Source of the DNA: an uncultured Saprospiraceae bacterium
Lineage (GTDB): Bacteria > Bacteroidota > Bacteroidia > Chitinophagales > Saprospiraceae
Length of the DNA stretch: 64,000 nt
NCBI GenBank assembly: GCA_938007965.1
Contig: CALLMH010000003.1
Coordinates: 62,001-126,000 of the forward strand
Direction of reading: 5' to 3'
Part shown: positions 25,526 to 35,203 of the stretch, piece after piece
Numbering within the stretch: position 1 is the stretch's first letter
Layout of the letters: every line of letters begins with the position of its first letter
Made by a program: the position numbers and the translations under genes
Notes under the pieces: model-generated
Databases searched by the model: none
What the model saw: the letters and a program-made list of their open reading frames with translations, nothing else
Told to the model about the DNA's origin: nothing

Positions 25526-26740
25526 ATGAATAGAAACAAAAATATAAACACAATTGGGTTGTTGCTTTTAGGAGTAGCATTTACGCTGGGCAGCTGTGGT
25601 GACAATGAGTCAGAAGATAACGTGCCTGCTACGTATGAATTTTTAAGAAATGGGGAGTCTACTGTTTCTTTCTCTGGACAAACGACTCGGATCTTGATGG
25701 CAGAAGAATTAGCGACTGCATTATTGGATTTTGATAAGTCGGCGACAGACTTGCAAGAGATGTTTGCCAATGAGGACGCTACAGGCGGAGATGTAAGTCC
25801 ATTTGTAAATGAATCTCTAAATTCTGAGACGAAAAGTATAAGATCAAAAGTGGCAGCATCTAGAGACTTATTTAGCACAAATGCAACGGGATCTGCAGCG
25901 ATCAAAACACAGATGGATCAGTGGATCGCAGCTCAGGTAAGTGACGTTTTTCCTAATGAAAATGAACTGGCAGAAATTGGTAAAGCAGGACAAATAGCGG
26001 ATGGATCGTCAACTCGATATATAAACGGTAAAGGACTAGAGTACAATCAAGCAGTGACTAAAACACTCATCGGAGCATTGATGACAGATCAAATATTGAA
26101 TAATTATCTAAGTCCTGCAGTGTTAGATGAAGGTACTAATATAGAGGATAATAACGTCAGTAAAGTGGTAGAGGGTAAGACATACACCAACATGGAGCAT
26201 AAGTGGGACGAAGCATATGGATATCTGTTCGGTAAGTCGAGTTCGGTAGCGAATCCACTTGCGGATCTAGGTGCTGATAACTATCTCAACAAATACCTAG
26301 CAAGAGTAGAAAACGATGCTGATTTTTCAGGGATAGCACAAGAAATATATGATGCATTTAAGTCCGGTAGAGCTGCTATCGTATCTGAAGATTATAATAC
26401 TAGAGACAAGCAAGCAGATATCATCAAAGAGAAAATATCAGATGTAATCGGTATCAGAGCCGTCTATTATCTCCAACAAGGAAAAAAAGGTATCGAAGCG
26501 GGTAATTTGGGTACAGCATTCCATGATTTATCTGAGGGGTTTGGATTTATTTATTCTTTAAGATTTACAAGAGATGCAGGAAGCGACAGTAGTAAGTTTA
26601 GTGATGATGAGATAGAATCTTTTATTTCCCAACTATTAGAGGGGGATGGATTTTGGGATGTAACTCCAGCAACATTAGACGGAATATCAGAATCAATAGC
26701 GGCAAAATTTAATTTCACAGTAGCACAAGCTGCAGAATAA
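25526..26740 (+). CDS. DUF4856 lipoprotein of iron-regulated operon
   Basis: 404 residues from ATG 25526; a TTG two codons earlier (25520) is possible but less likely. Lipobox 'FTLGSCGD' (Cys24). The remainder is the DUF4856 domain, with 'MDQWIAAQV', 'NGKGLEYNQAVTKTLIGALMTDQILNNYLS' parts and 'KWDEAYGYLFG'; this mainly helical family is regularly found next to imelysin genes in Bacteroidota and is thought to be an envelope iron-uptake component of unknown mechanism. First gene of DUF4856-imelysin-HTTM-TonB receptor, with 14 bp to the next gene. Confidence 0.85.
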   Translation: MNRNKNINTIGLLLLGVAFTLGSCGDNESEDNVPATYEFLRNGESTVSFSGQTTRILMAEELATALLDFDKSATDLQEMFANEDATGGDVSPFVNESLNSETKSIRSKVAASRDLFSTNATGSAAIKTQMDQWIAAQVSDVFPNENELAEIGKAGQIADGSSTRYINGKGLEYNQAVTKTLIGALMTDQILNNYLSPAVLDEGTNIEDNNVSKVVEGKTYTNMEHKWDEAYGYLFGKSSSVANPLADLGADNYLNKYLARVENDADFSGIAQEIYDAFKSGRAAIVSEDYNTRDKQADIIKEKISDVIGIRAVYYLQQGKKGIEAGNLGTAFHDLSEGFGFIYSLRFTRDAGSDSSKFSDDEIESFISQLLEGDGFWDVTPATLDGISESIAAKFNFTVAQAAE

Positions 26741-26754
26741 TATAAGAGGAGTTT

Positions 26755-27864
26755 ATGAAGGCATTAATATCATCGTTTTTAATAGTATTATTGGTCCTAT
26801 CCACACAATCTTGTGGGGAGAATGACATCTCAGAAATAGATATACCTAATGATAATTTTGACAGAGGTGCATTATTAACAGATATCGCAGACAATGTTAT
26901 TATTCCTGGATATATCAACTATACTACGGATTTAGCTAATCTTGACTTGATGGCTAATAATTTTAGTACTAATCCAGATGCAGAGACGCTTTTTCAACTT
27001 AAGTTAGAGTTCAAGAATGCATACCTATCTTGGCAGAGCGTATCGATGTTTGAAATAGGAAAGGCAGAGGCGCTTGCATTGAGAAATAATACCAATATAT
27101 ATCCGACAAACACATCAGAAATAGAGGAGAATATTTCAACTGGCGAATATAATCTAGCGCTTCCATCAAAAATAGACGAGCAAGGATTTCCAGCTCTGGA
27201 TTATCTACTTTATGGAGTGGCTGATACCGAAGAAGAAATAGTAAAATACCATTCCGAAAATGAAAAAGCTAGAAATTATCTAACTGACTTGACTTCTAGA
27301 TTAGTAAGTCTTACGAATGAAGTGAAAGAAGATTGGGTAGGAGATTATAGAGCATATTTTATTGAAAATGATGGATCGTCGGCTACAAGCTCCTTGAATA
27401 AATTGGTGAATGATTATATTTTCTACTATGAAAAATTCTTGCGAGCTGGTAAAATTGGAATCCCAGCGGGTGTCTTTTCAGGCAATCCTCTTCCCAATAC
27501 AGCTGAAGGCTTATACTCTGAGGAATATTCAAAAACTCTATTTTTGCAAGGGCTAAATGCAGCATCAGACTTTTTTGTAGGTGCTAGTACCAATCATGAT
27601 GAGATAGGAGAAAGCTTAAAGTCATATTTAGATTATCTCGACCCAGATGGAAATGCACTTAGTGAAAAAATCATAACACAGTTTGAGGAGATAAAAGCAA
27701 AGGCGAATGAATTGGATGATAATTTTGTAACTCAAATCGCATCTGATAATACGAAGATGCTTGAGACGTATGATGAACTCCAAAAGAATGTCATATTACT
27801 TAAGGTTGATATGTTGCAAGCTTTGAATATCAAGGTAGATTTTGTGGATGCTGACGGAGATTAG
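26755..27864 (+). CDS. Imelysin family lipoprotein (M75-like iron-regulated protein)
   Basis: 369 residues. Lipobox 'STQSCGEN' gives Cys20, so it is an outer-membrane or periplasmic lipoprotein. The body is the imelysin (insulin-cleaving membrane protease/ICMP, IrpA) fold: an alpha-helical bundle with 'FKNAYLSWQSVSMFEIGKAEAL' near 85 and 'DEQGFPALDYLLYG' near 140, a variant of the family motif that in M75 peptidases reads GxHxxE. The His and Glu of that motif are not seen, which fits metal/haem or siderophore binding rather than proteolysis. A good AGAGGAG sits just upstream of the ATG. Confidence 0.87.
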   Translation: MKALISSFLIVLLVLSTQSCGENDISEIDIPNDNFDRGALLTDIADNVIIPGYINYTTDLANLDLMANNFSTNPDAETLFQLKLEFKNAYLSWQSVSMFEIGKAEALALRNNTNIYPTNTSEIEENISTGEYNLALPSKIDEQGFPALDYLLYGVADTEEEIVKYHSENEKARNYLTDLTSRLVSLTNEVKEDWVGDYRAYFIENDGSSATSSLNKLVNDYIFYYEKFLRAGKIGIPAGVFSGNPLPNTAEGLYSEEYSKTLFLQGLNAASDFFVGASTNHDEIGESLKSYLDYLDPDGNALSEKIITQFEEIKAKANELDDNFVTQIASDNTKMLETYDELQKNVILLKVDMLQALNIKVDFVDADGD

Positions 27865-27995
27865 ATAATTTTCTTCTATATGATTTGCTACGTTTCTGTA
27901 AAAATAATTGACAAATGAAGTAAATCTCCTAGCATCTCCATCATTAAAGCGATTCATTGATTCTAATCAATCGGCGATTCAGCAAATATCAAGAA

Positions 27996-29345
27996 ATGCA
28001 ATTTCATCGACTCAAATACGAATTTAGTGAAACAACGAGCGCTGCGCCGTTAGCACTTTTTCGTATTCTCTTTGGGATAATGATGTTTATATCTATAGTA
28101 CGGTTTTGGTATTATGGATGGATTGAGAAGTTCTATATCGAGCCTAAGTTTTTCTTCTCCTATTACGGATTCGATTGGTTGAGACCACTAGGAGAGTGGA
28201 CGTATCTATTATTTATTATCTGTGGATTGTCGTCGATATTGGTGGCGATTGGCTATAAATACAGATTATCCATTGTAGTATTTTTTCTATCGTTCACCTA
28301 CATAGAGCTGATGGACAAGACGACTTACCTCAATCATTATTATTTCATTAGTATTCTTAGTTTTTTGATGATTTTTTTGCCAGCATCTGTATACTATTCT
28401 ATGGATGCAAGAGCTGATAAGACAAAAGCATATGAATATATCCCGAGGTGGACAATCGACTGTATAAAATTGTTATTGGGCATCGTCTATTTCTATGCTG
28501 GGCTCGCTAAGCTCCAGCCTGATTGGATGTTGAGAGCTATGCCGCTGAAGATCTGGCTACCTTCCAAATATGACATACCACTGCTTGGTAATTTACTACA
28601 TGAAAACTGGGTGCATTATGCATTCAGCTGGGGAGGTGCAGCTTATGACTTACTGATCCCCTTCTTGCTTATCAATAAACGCACTAGAGGTTTTGCTTTT
28701 GTGGCGGTCGTTATATTTCATGTACTGACCAGAGTGCTATTTCCGATCGGTATGTTTCCATATATTATGATTGTGAGTGCATTGATCTTTTTTGATCCCA
28801 GCGTACATCATAAGATCCTAGGTTACATCTCTAATATTTTGAAAATCGACAAAACGAACTTTGATAATAGACGTGCACTTGCTTACTCGAATACTTCGGC
28901 GACAAAATTTAGGAACAGTATCTTGATCGTATTCTTTGTGATTCAGATATTATTGCCATTTAGATTTCTGGCGTATCCGGGCAATCTATTTTGGACAGAG
29001 CAGGGCTTTCGGTTTTCTTGGAGAGTAATGCTTATGGAGAAGGCAGGATATGCCAATTTCAAGATAGTCGACGGCGTCAGCGGTAAGAGATTCTATGTAA
29101 ACAATTCAGATTTTCTGACGGCACAACAACAGAAAATGATGAGTACACAACCAGATATGATCGTAGAGTATGCCCATTTTTTGGGGAATAAATTTGCCCT
29201 AGATGGACACCAAAACATAGAGATATATGTAGAAAGTTACGTAGCACTAAATGGACGACCAAGCCGCCCATACATAAATCCGAATATAGACTTAATGAAA
29301 GTATCTGATGGATTCGAAAATAAGGAATGGATATTGCCATATTGA
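27996..29345 (+). CDS. HTTM-domain multi-pass membrane protein
   Basis: 449 residues from ATG 27996 (M-Q-F-H-R-L-K); a TTG 13 codons earlier is also in frame. Seven or so transmembrane helices followed by a soluble C-terminal part. The 'APLALFRILFGIMMF' start, 'YYGFDWLRPLGEWTY', 'IVYFYAGLAKLQPDWM' and 'FHVLTRVLFPIGMFP' segments belong to the HTTM family (homologous to the membrane part of vitamin K-dependent gamma-carboxylase). The bacterial role is unknown. It sits between imelysin and the TonB receptor, an order known from other Bacteroidota, where it probably supports metal or siderophore uptake. Confidence 0.85.
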   Translation: MQFHRLKYEFSETTSAAPLALFRILFGIMMFISIVRFWYYGWIEKFYIEPKFFFSYYGFDWLRPLGEWTYLLFIICGLSSILVAIGYKYRLSIVVFFLSFTYIELMDKTTYLNHYYFISILSFLMIFLPASVYYSMDARADKTKAYEYIPRWTIDCIKLLLGIVYFYAGLAKLQPDWMLRAMPLKIWLPSKYDIPLLGNLLHENWVHYAFSWGGAAYDLLIPFLLINKRTRGFAFVAVVIFHVLTRVLFPIGMFPYIMIVSALIFFDPSVHHKILGYISNILKIDKTNFDNRRALAYSNTSATKFRNSILIVFFVIQILLPFRFLAYPGNLFWTEQGFRFSWRVMLMEKAGYANFKIVDGVSGKRFYVNNSDFLTAQQQKMMSTQPDMIVEYAHFLGNKFALDGHQNIEIYVESYVALNGRPSRPYINPNIDLMKVSDGFENKEWILPY

Positions 29346-29469
29346 GTAAGGAAACAAGGTATCAATAGAAATGAAACTTATCTGAACTAACGGATCATTG
29401 GTTTTAACTTATCGACACCGAGTAACAGTTTTTTGGAATAAAATCTAAACGAACAATCACACATAAATT

Positions 29470-31941
29470 TTGAATAAAAAGCTAAATATATTTTTCATAT
29501 TAATCTTACTATCACAGGCACTTATTGGCCAACATAAGCTATCCGGTAAGATCAAAAACTTAGATACCAACAAGGCCATCGTAGGTACAGAGGTATATAA
29601 TCAGCAAACTGACCAAGTAGTATTCACCAATCAAGATGGGTATTACGAATTTACCGATCTAGAAAGTGGAAACTATGACCTGACCATATTCACTTTTGAT
29701 TTTAATACACAGACTAAGTCGATAGTTCTTGACGGCGACGGTATTATTGATTTTGTATTGGAGCCACTGTCACAGAAACTATCGGAGGTAGAAATTATAG
29801 CCAAGAAAGCAGAGTTTTTTGATATCCGTCGATTGAGACCTGTAGAAGGGACCTCTATATTTGCAGGTAAAAAGTCAGAAGTAGTACTCCTAGATCAAGC
29901 CGTGGTAGCGGTCGCATCCAATACAGCAAGACAGATCTATGCGCAAGTAGTAGGGCTCAATATATATGAAAGTAATGATGCAGGACTACAGCTTAGTATT
30001 GGAGGTCGGGGACTTGATCCTAATCGAACAGCAAACTTCAATACACGTCAAAACGGCTATGATATAAGTGCAGATGTATTGGGATATCCAGAAAGTTATT
30101 ACTCTCCACCTGCAGAAGCATTATCTGAGGTCCAAGTGATAAGAGGTGCAGCTTCTCTCCAATATGGAACTCAGTTCGGAGGACTAATCAACTTCAAGAT
30201 GAAAAAGCCTGTGAGAGATAAGAACATAGAATTGATATCAAGACAAACACTGGGTTCATTTGGTCTATTTACATCTTTTAATAGTATCGGCGGTACAGTG
30301 GGCAAGATCAGTTATTATACATATTTTAATTACAAAAGAGGAGACGGATATCGTGATAATTCAGCATTTGATTCTAAGAATTTCTATGGATATGCGAATT
30401 ATAAATTAAGTAATAAGACGAATATATCGGTCGAGGGGACCTATCTCAAATACTTGGCAAAACAGGCGGGGGGATTGACCGATGCACAGTTTGCAAGGAC
30501 ACCAAGATTAAGCACACGGGACCGAAATTGGTTTGAGGTGGATTGGAAGCTATATTCAGCAAAACTGAATCATAAGTTTTCTGAAAATCAAGAATTGGAC
30601 TTTATTGTATTTGGACTGGATGCAGAGCGTAACTCAGTAGGTTTTAGAGGGAATCCGATAAACTTAAATAGTAATCCAATAACGGAAATAGATGAACAGG
30701 ATGCTTCAGGAAATTATATTTTACCAAGAGATTTATTGAGGGGCAGTTTCGATAATTGGGGCATAGAGTCTAGATTTTTGTCTCGATATAAGATAGGAGA
30801 GCGAGACGGTGTATACTTGATCGGTTCGAAATTTTATAAAGCCAACAATACCAGTATACAGACAGCAGGTACAAATGGTGTCGACGCGGATTTCTCTATC
30901 GCTGATGATTTGTTTCCAGAATATGCCAACCAGTCTAGTTTTGTATTTCCGAATTTGAATGTCTCGCTATTTGGAGAAAACATCTTTTTCCTAAATGAAA
31001 AATTATCGATCACGCCAGGATTTAGATTCGAATATATTAAGACGGAAAGTGAGGGAAATTATCAACAGATAAATTTTGATAATGCAGGGAATGTCATCAG
31101 TCAAAACGTACTTACTGATAATAATGAACTAGAGCGAAAGTTTTCACTTTTTGGGATTGGAGCGAGTTACAAACCCAGTAAGAATACTGAGCTATACGCT
31201 AATATTTCACAGAATTATAGATCCGTTACATTCAGTGATATCCGTGTAGTGAGTCCAACATTTATCATCGATTCATTGATTACAGATGAGAAAGGATTTA
31301 CCGCTGATCTTGGACTCCGAGGGAGGTGGCAGAAGTATCTAGCATTCGATGTAGGAGCATTTGCATTACAGTACAATAATAGGATAGGTATACTCCTTGA
31401 TTCTCGTGCAAATCGGGTCAGAAAAAACATAGGAACTGCATTTATTTATGGGATAGAAGCATTTGCAGATTGGAATATTGCCGCTACTTTTTTACCAGAT
31501 AACAAGAAAGCGAAACTGAATCTATTTATCAATACGGCCATCACAGATTCGGAATACATAGCCTCTGAAGAAAATAATGTAAAGGGGAATAAAGTCGAAT
31601 TTATCCCAGCAATAAATTTCAAATCAGGCATCAAAGCGGGGTACAAAAATCTTTTATTGAGCTTGCAGTATTCGAGCCTCTCCGAGCAATTTACTGACGC
31701 AGAGAATAGCTCACCACCCGAAGAAGGAGACAGTAGAAGCGGAGTGATTGGAGAGATTCCTGGATATAATATTGTCGATTTTTCTATGTCGTACAAATTC
31801 AAAAAATTCACTCTAGAATCAGGTATACTCAATCTATTAGACAATCAGTATTATACCAGACGCGCCACGGGTTATCCGGGTCCAGGGATTATTCCAAGTG
31901 ATGGGAGAGGAGTTTATTTGACATTGGGGGTAAGGATTTGA
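29470..31941 (+). CDS. TonB-dependent receptor, FecA-like
   Basis: 823 residues. The first codon is TTG at 29470: there is no ATG that leaves the signal peptide (NKKLNIFFILILLSQALIGQ) intact, so TTG is chosen. Then a carboxypeptidase-D regulatory-like domain (about 22-98, 'LSGKIKNLDTNKAIVGTEVY'), a plug domain (about 125-240, with 'LSIGGRGLDPNRTANFNTR', 'VQVIRGAASLQYGTQFGGLINF'), and a 22-stranded barrel ending 'GRGVYLTLGVRI'. The plug sequence resembles ferric-dicitrate receptors. No FecR/FecI pair is adjacent, so control likely goes through the upstream operator. Last gene of the operon. Confidence 0.92.
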   Translation: MNKKLNIFFILILLSQALIGQHKLSGKIKNLDTNKAIVGTEVYNQQTDQVVFTNQDGYYEFTDLESGNYDLTIFTFDFNTQTKSIVLDGDGIIDFVLEPLSQKLSEVEIIAKKAEFFDIRRLRPVEGTSIFAGKKSEVVLLDQAVVAVASNTARQIYAQVVGLNIYESNDAGLQLSIGGRGLDPNRTANFNTRQNGYDISADVLGYPESYYSPPAEALSEVQVIRGAASLQYGTQFGGLINFKMKKPVRDKNIELISRQTLGSFGLFTSFNSIGGTVGKISYYTYFNYKRGDGYRDNSAFDSKNFYGYANYKLSNKTNISVEGTYLKYLAKQAGGLTDAQFARTPRLSTRDRNWFEVDWKLYSAKLNHKFSENQELDFIVFGLDAERNSVGFRGNPINLNSNPITEIDEQDASGNYILPRDLLRGSFDNWGIESRFLSRYKIGERDGVYLIGSKFYKANNTSIQTAGTNGVDADFSIADDLFPEYANQSSFVFPNLNVSLFGENIFFLNEKLSITPGFRFEYIKTESEGNYQQINFDNAGNVISQNVLTDNNELERKFSLFGIGASYKPSKNTELYANISQNYRSVTFSDIRVVSPTFIIDSLITDEKGFTADLGLRGRWQKYLAFDVGAFALQYNNRIGILLDSRANRVRKNIGTAFIYGIEAFADWNIAATFLPDNKKAKLNLFINTAITDSEYIASEENNVKGNKVEFIPAINFKSGIKAGYKNLLLSLQYSSLSEQFTDAENSSPPEEGDSRSGVIGEIPGYNIVDFSMSYKFKKFTLESGILNLLDNQYYTRRATGYPGPGIIPSDGRGVYLTLGVRI

Positions 31942-31991
31942 ATGTTCGCATCTTAAAAATTTTGGGACTTGTTGAAGATGTTGATTTATGA

Positions 31992-32558
31992 TCAAAACTC
32001 CCCATTGAGGAAATCAATCATCTCATTGCCAGATTTATTGGGATCGTAATACATATTTTCTACAATGAGGTTTTCAATCTCGTTGTAAAACACAAGCTTA
32101 TAATAACCAGCGGCAAATTCTGATGGAAATGCTACCTGTATATTCTGAGTTGCAAAATCGATTGGTGTACTGTCAATATTGTATAATGAGTCCAGAGAAT
32201 ACAAGTATGTGTAATTGTCGAAAACGAGATTTTTGCACATGGTATCTTTTTCGGATGGTATGATAAACAGCTGATATTCTATCTCATTTTGCTGTGAGAT
32301 GCTTATCACTCCATTGCTTGGGTTAGGATAGATGATGATGGGACTGTTGGTCGTAGTATTGGGATTACCTACTTTGCCGATAGGGCTTCCATTTTCATCA
32401 CTAAATTTTATTCCTGTTACAATTTGTAGTGACTTGTCATTTAACTCAGTGCAGTCAAGTTCTTGTTCTTCATTGTCATACGGAGGGGGATCGGTATGCG
32501 TATCATCACACGAATAGCTCAGAATGATAAAAATCAAAAGTAATATAGATTGTTTCAT
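31992..32558 (-). CDS. Hypothetical lipoprotein
   Basis: 188 residues from ATG at 32558, which starts directly at a lipoprotein signal (MKQSILLLIFIILSYSCDD, Cys16); an upstream in-frame ATG at 32600 would put 14 residues before the signal and is rejected. The mature part starts with a disordered 'THTDPPPYDNEEQE' and contains 'IIIYPNPSNGVISISQ' about residue 70, which looks like the first strand of a type A sorting domain though it is far from the C-terminus. No family recognised; divergent from the MORN-repeat gene, convergent with the TonB receptor. Confidence 0.65.
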   Translation of the reverse strand: MKQSILLLIFIILSYSCDDTHTDPPPYDNEEQELDCTELNDKSLQIVTGIKFSDENGSPIGKVGNPNTTTNSPIIIYPNPSNGVISISQQNEIEYQLFIIPSEKDTMCKNLVFDNYTYLYSLDSLYNIDSTPIDFATQNIQVAFPSEFAAGYYKLVFYNEIENLIVENMYYDPNKSGNEMIDFLNGEF

Positions 32559-32994
32559 GTGTTTTTTATTTTGAAAATTCGATTTTAAGGTTTCGCACAT
32601 TTACTTTCTGTAAGCCCACTTATCTCCGTTGTTTGACTTCAGGTTTTTAATCTCATCCTAATCATACGTGATGAAATCATTTTTCTGGTAACGTAAAACA
32701 CGTCGGAAGAACGATATAGAGAAATCTCAAAATTAAAAATTTTAATTTGATACCATAGCACTCTTTTTGATAGAACTGATTCTTGAAATTTGAAAATCCT
32801 TCTACATTCTTTTCGAATCGTTGTACGATCGTTCCTTTTTTTTATAACTTTATTTGAGCATTGATGAACAGGAGGTAATGCAAAGTTCATACCCGAGTTG
32901 CCGAAGGTTTTGTTCGACACAGAATAATCAGGGAATGACTTGTTCCTCACCACTATCGAAATACTAATTCCGTGATAGCCAGCCAATATCAAAA
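32559..32994. other. Intergenic region, A+T-rich, no supported gene
   Basis: 436 bp between two divergent genes. A 117-codon leftward frame (32639-32992) has no recognisable domain or signal peptide and starts within 2 bp of the divergent ATG; it is probably a chance frame or a decayed element. No consensus promoter seen. Confidence 0.4.
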
Positions 32995-34635
32995 ATGAAA
33001 AAACTTACCATTATATTAATTCTTATGTTGTTTTCTAAAATGATAGCAGCATCATGTTTTGGCGAGAAATTCAATTTGGCACAGATATTATTAAACAATA
33101 AAGACAAGCATTCAATATTCACTTGTCAAATTTCCAAGACTTATGTTGGGTCGGGCGGTTTTACGAGTATAGCTGTTGTTAGGGATGTTTTCCGTGGAAA
33201 CCCTATGGACACAATTAGAATAGTAACTGGAGGTCATACTACGGAAGGTGGCACAAAACTAAAACCGGGTACTAATTGGCTAATTGTTAGCGAAACTCAA
33301 GACAACTATCAATATACTGCCACAATTTGCCATAATCATTCCAAACCTATGACTGAGAATGATATTGGATGTGGATATAGACGGAATATATATGGTGAGG
33401 ATATTGTAAATGTAACAAAGCAAATAGACGAATTGAAAGCAAAAGGATTCTCTGGGTCAAAAAAATTATACTTAAAAGAGATGCTTATCGCAGAAGGGAA
33501 CTATTCAAAGGGTAGTGCTGACGGAATATGGAAACATTACAATCACAGAATTGACAAAACAGAGCAAAATTTAGAAGTTGAAATAGAATACATTGACGGT
33601 ATTCCAAATGGGAAAACTATAAGATACGTATTGGAATATTTGCCACTAACAATTGAATCAATCGTCAATACAAAGAACGGCAAGTTGATTTCTAAATATG
33701 TATATAATGATAGATTCTACAAATACACTTACAGTAGACCAAATGTAAGACTAACAAAATACTATAGATTAAATGAAGTTGGTGACACCATTACTCACTA
33801 TCAAGAAATTGGACATAAAAATCCAGCAATGGAAGATTACTATTTATATTATAAAGATGGAATTTACCTTAACCTAGTAGATTCATCAAGCTATAATTGT
33901 CTATGTAGCGGAAGGTACTATAAAGGTGCAAAAGTTGGAACTTGGAAATACTATGACAAAAACGGGAAAATAATAAACCAGGAAACATATAAGCTGAAGG
34001 ATACACTTATCAGCAATGTCAAAATGTATGAAGAAGATGGTTCCTTTAAAGTTATTGGAAGAACCAGTGAAAACAAGCCAGTAGGACAGTGGAAATATTA
34101 TCACGACAGTAAACTTGAATATGAAGTGTTTTACGATCAGAAATCCGAAATAATAACTAACTTAAGATATTACAATAGTGGCGGTAAGAAAGTAACACCA
34201 TATAAAGACGGTAAACCACATGGAACTGAACACAGATATTACAAATCTGGTGTTCTTAATGAATTAACAAATTACAATCAAGGAATAAAAAATGGGCTAC
34301 ATTATAAATTTGATGAAGAGGGAATTTTAATATACCACAGTAATTTTCTAAAGGGTATCGAAACGACAATTTATAGAGCAGACGCTAAAGCAAATATTTT
34401 AGATGGCTTTAGAAGTGGATATAACATTCAGTTAAACTATAAAACAGGAGAGAAATTACACGAAGGAAAATTTTGGATGGGTTATAGAATTGGCAAATAT
34501 ATTAGCTATAAGAAGAATGAGGATTATACAATTTCATATTATGAGACAAATAAAGATATCTTAGTTTCGAATTGTGAAAGTGAATTTCCTAGAAAAATTT
34601 TGTATTACAATAAGGATAATAAATTGATTAAATAG
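32995..34635 (+). CDS. Secreted protein: TIMP/NTR-like N-terminus plus YwqK/MORN-type repeats
   Basis: 546 residues. Signal peptide MKKLTIILILMLFSKMIAAS. Residues about 20-130 ('CFGEKFNL', 'FTCQISKTYV...FRGNPMDTIRI', 'LKPGTNWLIVS', 'DIGCGYRRNI') look like a netrin/TIMP-like OB-fold domain with Cys residues. From about 165 there are many ~22-residue repeats of the 'G-x-W-K-Y-Y-x-x-x-G' form ('GSADGIWKHYNHR', 'KGAKVGTWKYYDKNG', 'NKPVGQWKYYHDS', 'GKPHGTEHRYYKSG'), the toxin-antitoxin YwqK/MORN_2 family. The exported form in Bacteroidota has no known activity. The gene is richer in A+T than its neighbours and isolated. Confidence 0.75.
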   Translation: MKKLTIILILMLFSKMIAASCFGEKFNLAQILLNNKDKHSIFTCQISKTYVGSGGFTSIAVVRDVFRGNPMDTIRIVTGGHTTEGGTKLKPGTNWLIVSETQDNYQYTATICHNHSKPMTENDIGCGYRRNIYGEDIVNVTKQIDELKAKGFSGSKKLYLKEMLIAEGNYSKGSADGIWKHYNHRIDKTEQNLEVEIEYIDGIPNGKTIRYVLEYLPLTIESIVNTKNGKLISKYVYNDRFYKYTYSRPNVRLTKYYRLNEVGDTITHYQEIGHKNPAMEDYYLYYKDGIYLNLVDSSSYNCLCSGRYYKGAKVGTWKYYDKNGKIINQETYKLKDTLISNVKMYEEDGSFKVIGRTSENKPVGQWKYYHDSKLEYEVFYDQKSEIITNLRYYNSGGKKVTPYKDGKPHGTEHRYYKSGVLNELTNYNQGIKNGLHYKFDEEGILIYHSNFLKGIETTIYRADAKANILDGFRSGYNIQLNYKTGEKLHEGKFWMGYRIGKYISYKKNEDYTISYYETNKDILVSNCESEFPRKILYYNKDNKLIK

Positions 34636-35150
34636 AAAGTTTCTAAAAGACGAGTGGAAGGTAATAATAGCGTTACTTCAGCTTACCCTTTGGATAAACT
34701 GGATAAACATAATCCTGCAGTAAAACACACTAATTGTGGCAGCTTTTACACCACCTTTTATTTTCAAATGACTCCTTGTCAATTTAAGAGATATTTTCCT
34801 TCCCACGTGCTAAAATTTTGTATTTCCAAACTATTCATATAGCCATATTCAATCAATTAGTCTTTCGTTATTTTTTTGCTAGGATGCGACTATTATCATA
34901 TAAACCAACTAGATCTGCCATCATAAATTCTTGATCCATATTTTAGCATGTTCACATCAAAATAAGCTAATATTCCTTTTGGTACAATCAAACTTGCAAG
35001 CTTAGCACTAACAATTGCACACGCTTTTTACAGCAATTCTAACAGCTATCGACTTAGATCACTTTTTTGAGAAATAGCCCAAATGAGTTTTAGCACTATG
35101 GATCGCCTCATTTCGTACCGTAAAGATTAGGCAAATTCCTTTAATATTCT

Positions 35151-35158
35151 TACCTTTG
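35151..35158 (+). promoter_or_regulatory. -7 promoter element of rimP-nusA-infB
   Basis: TACCTTTG is an exact TAnnTTTG match placed about 79 bp before the rimP ATG and about 23 bp before the leader hairpin. No clear TTTG at -33. Confidence 0.65.
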
Positions 35159-35180
35159 CAGCAGATTGGAGAGCAGAAGA

Positions 35181-35203
35181 GGGAACAGTTCGTTCCCTTT
35201 TTT
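35181..35203 (+). terminator. Leader terminator/attenuator ahead of rimP
   Basis: GGGAAC - AGTTC - GTTCCC followed immediately by TTTTTT (35198-35203), all inside the transcribed leader between the -7 box and the rimP start. This is a complete intrinsic terminator in a position where it would end transcription before the operon, so it is a likely regulatory attenuator. Confidence 0.75.

Noticed and set aside
32559-32600. Upstream in-frame ATG of the hypothetical lipoprotein
   Set aside because: It would bury the lipoprotein signal peptide; the internal ATG at 32558 starts right at the signal.
32639-32992. 117-codon leftward frame
   Set aside because: No domain or signal peptide, and its start is within 2 bp of the divergent real gene. 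It may be a decayed element but I cannot support it as a gene.
34654-34842. 62-codon frame after the MORN-repeat gene
   Set aside because: GTG start without context, no family, no conservation visible.
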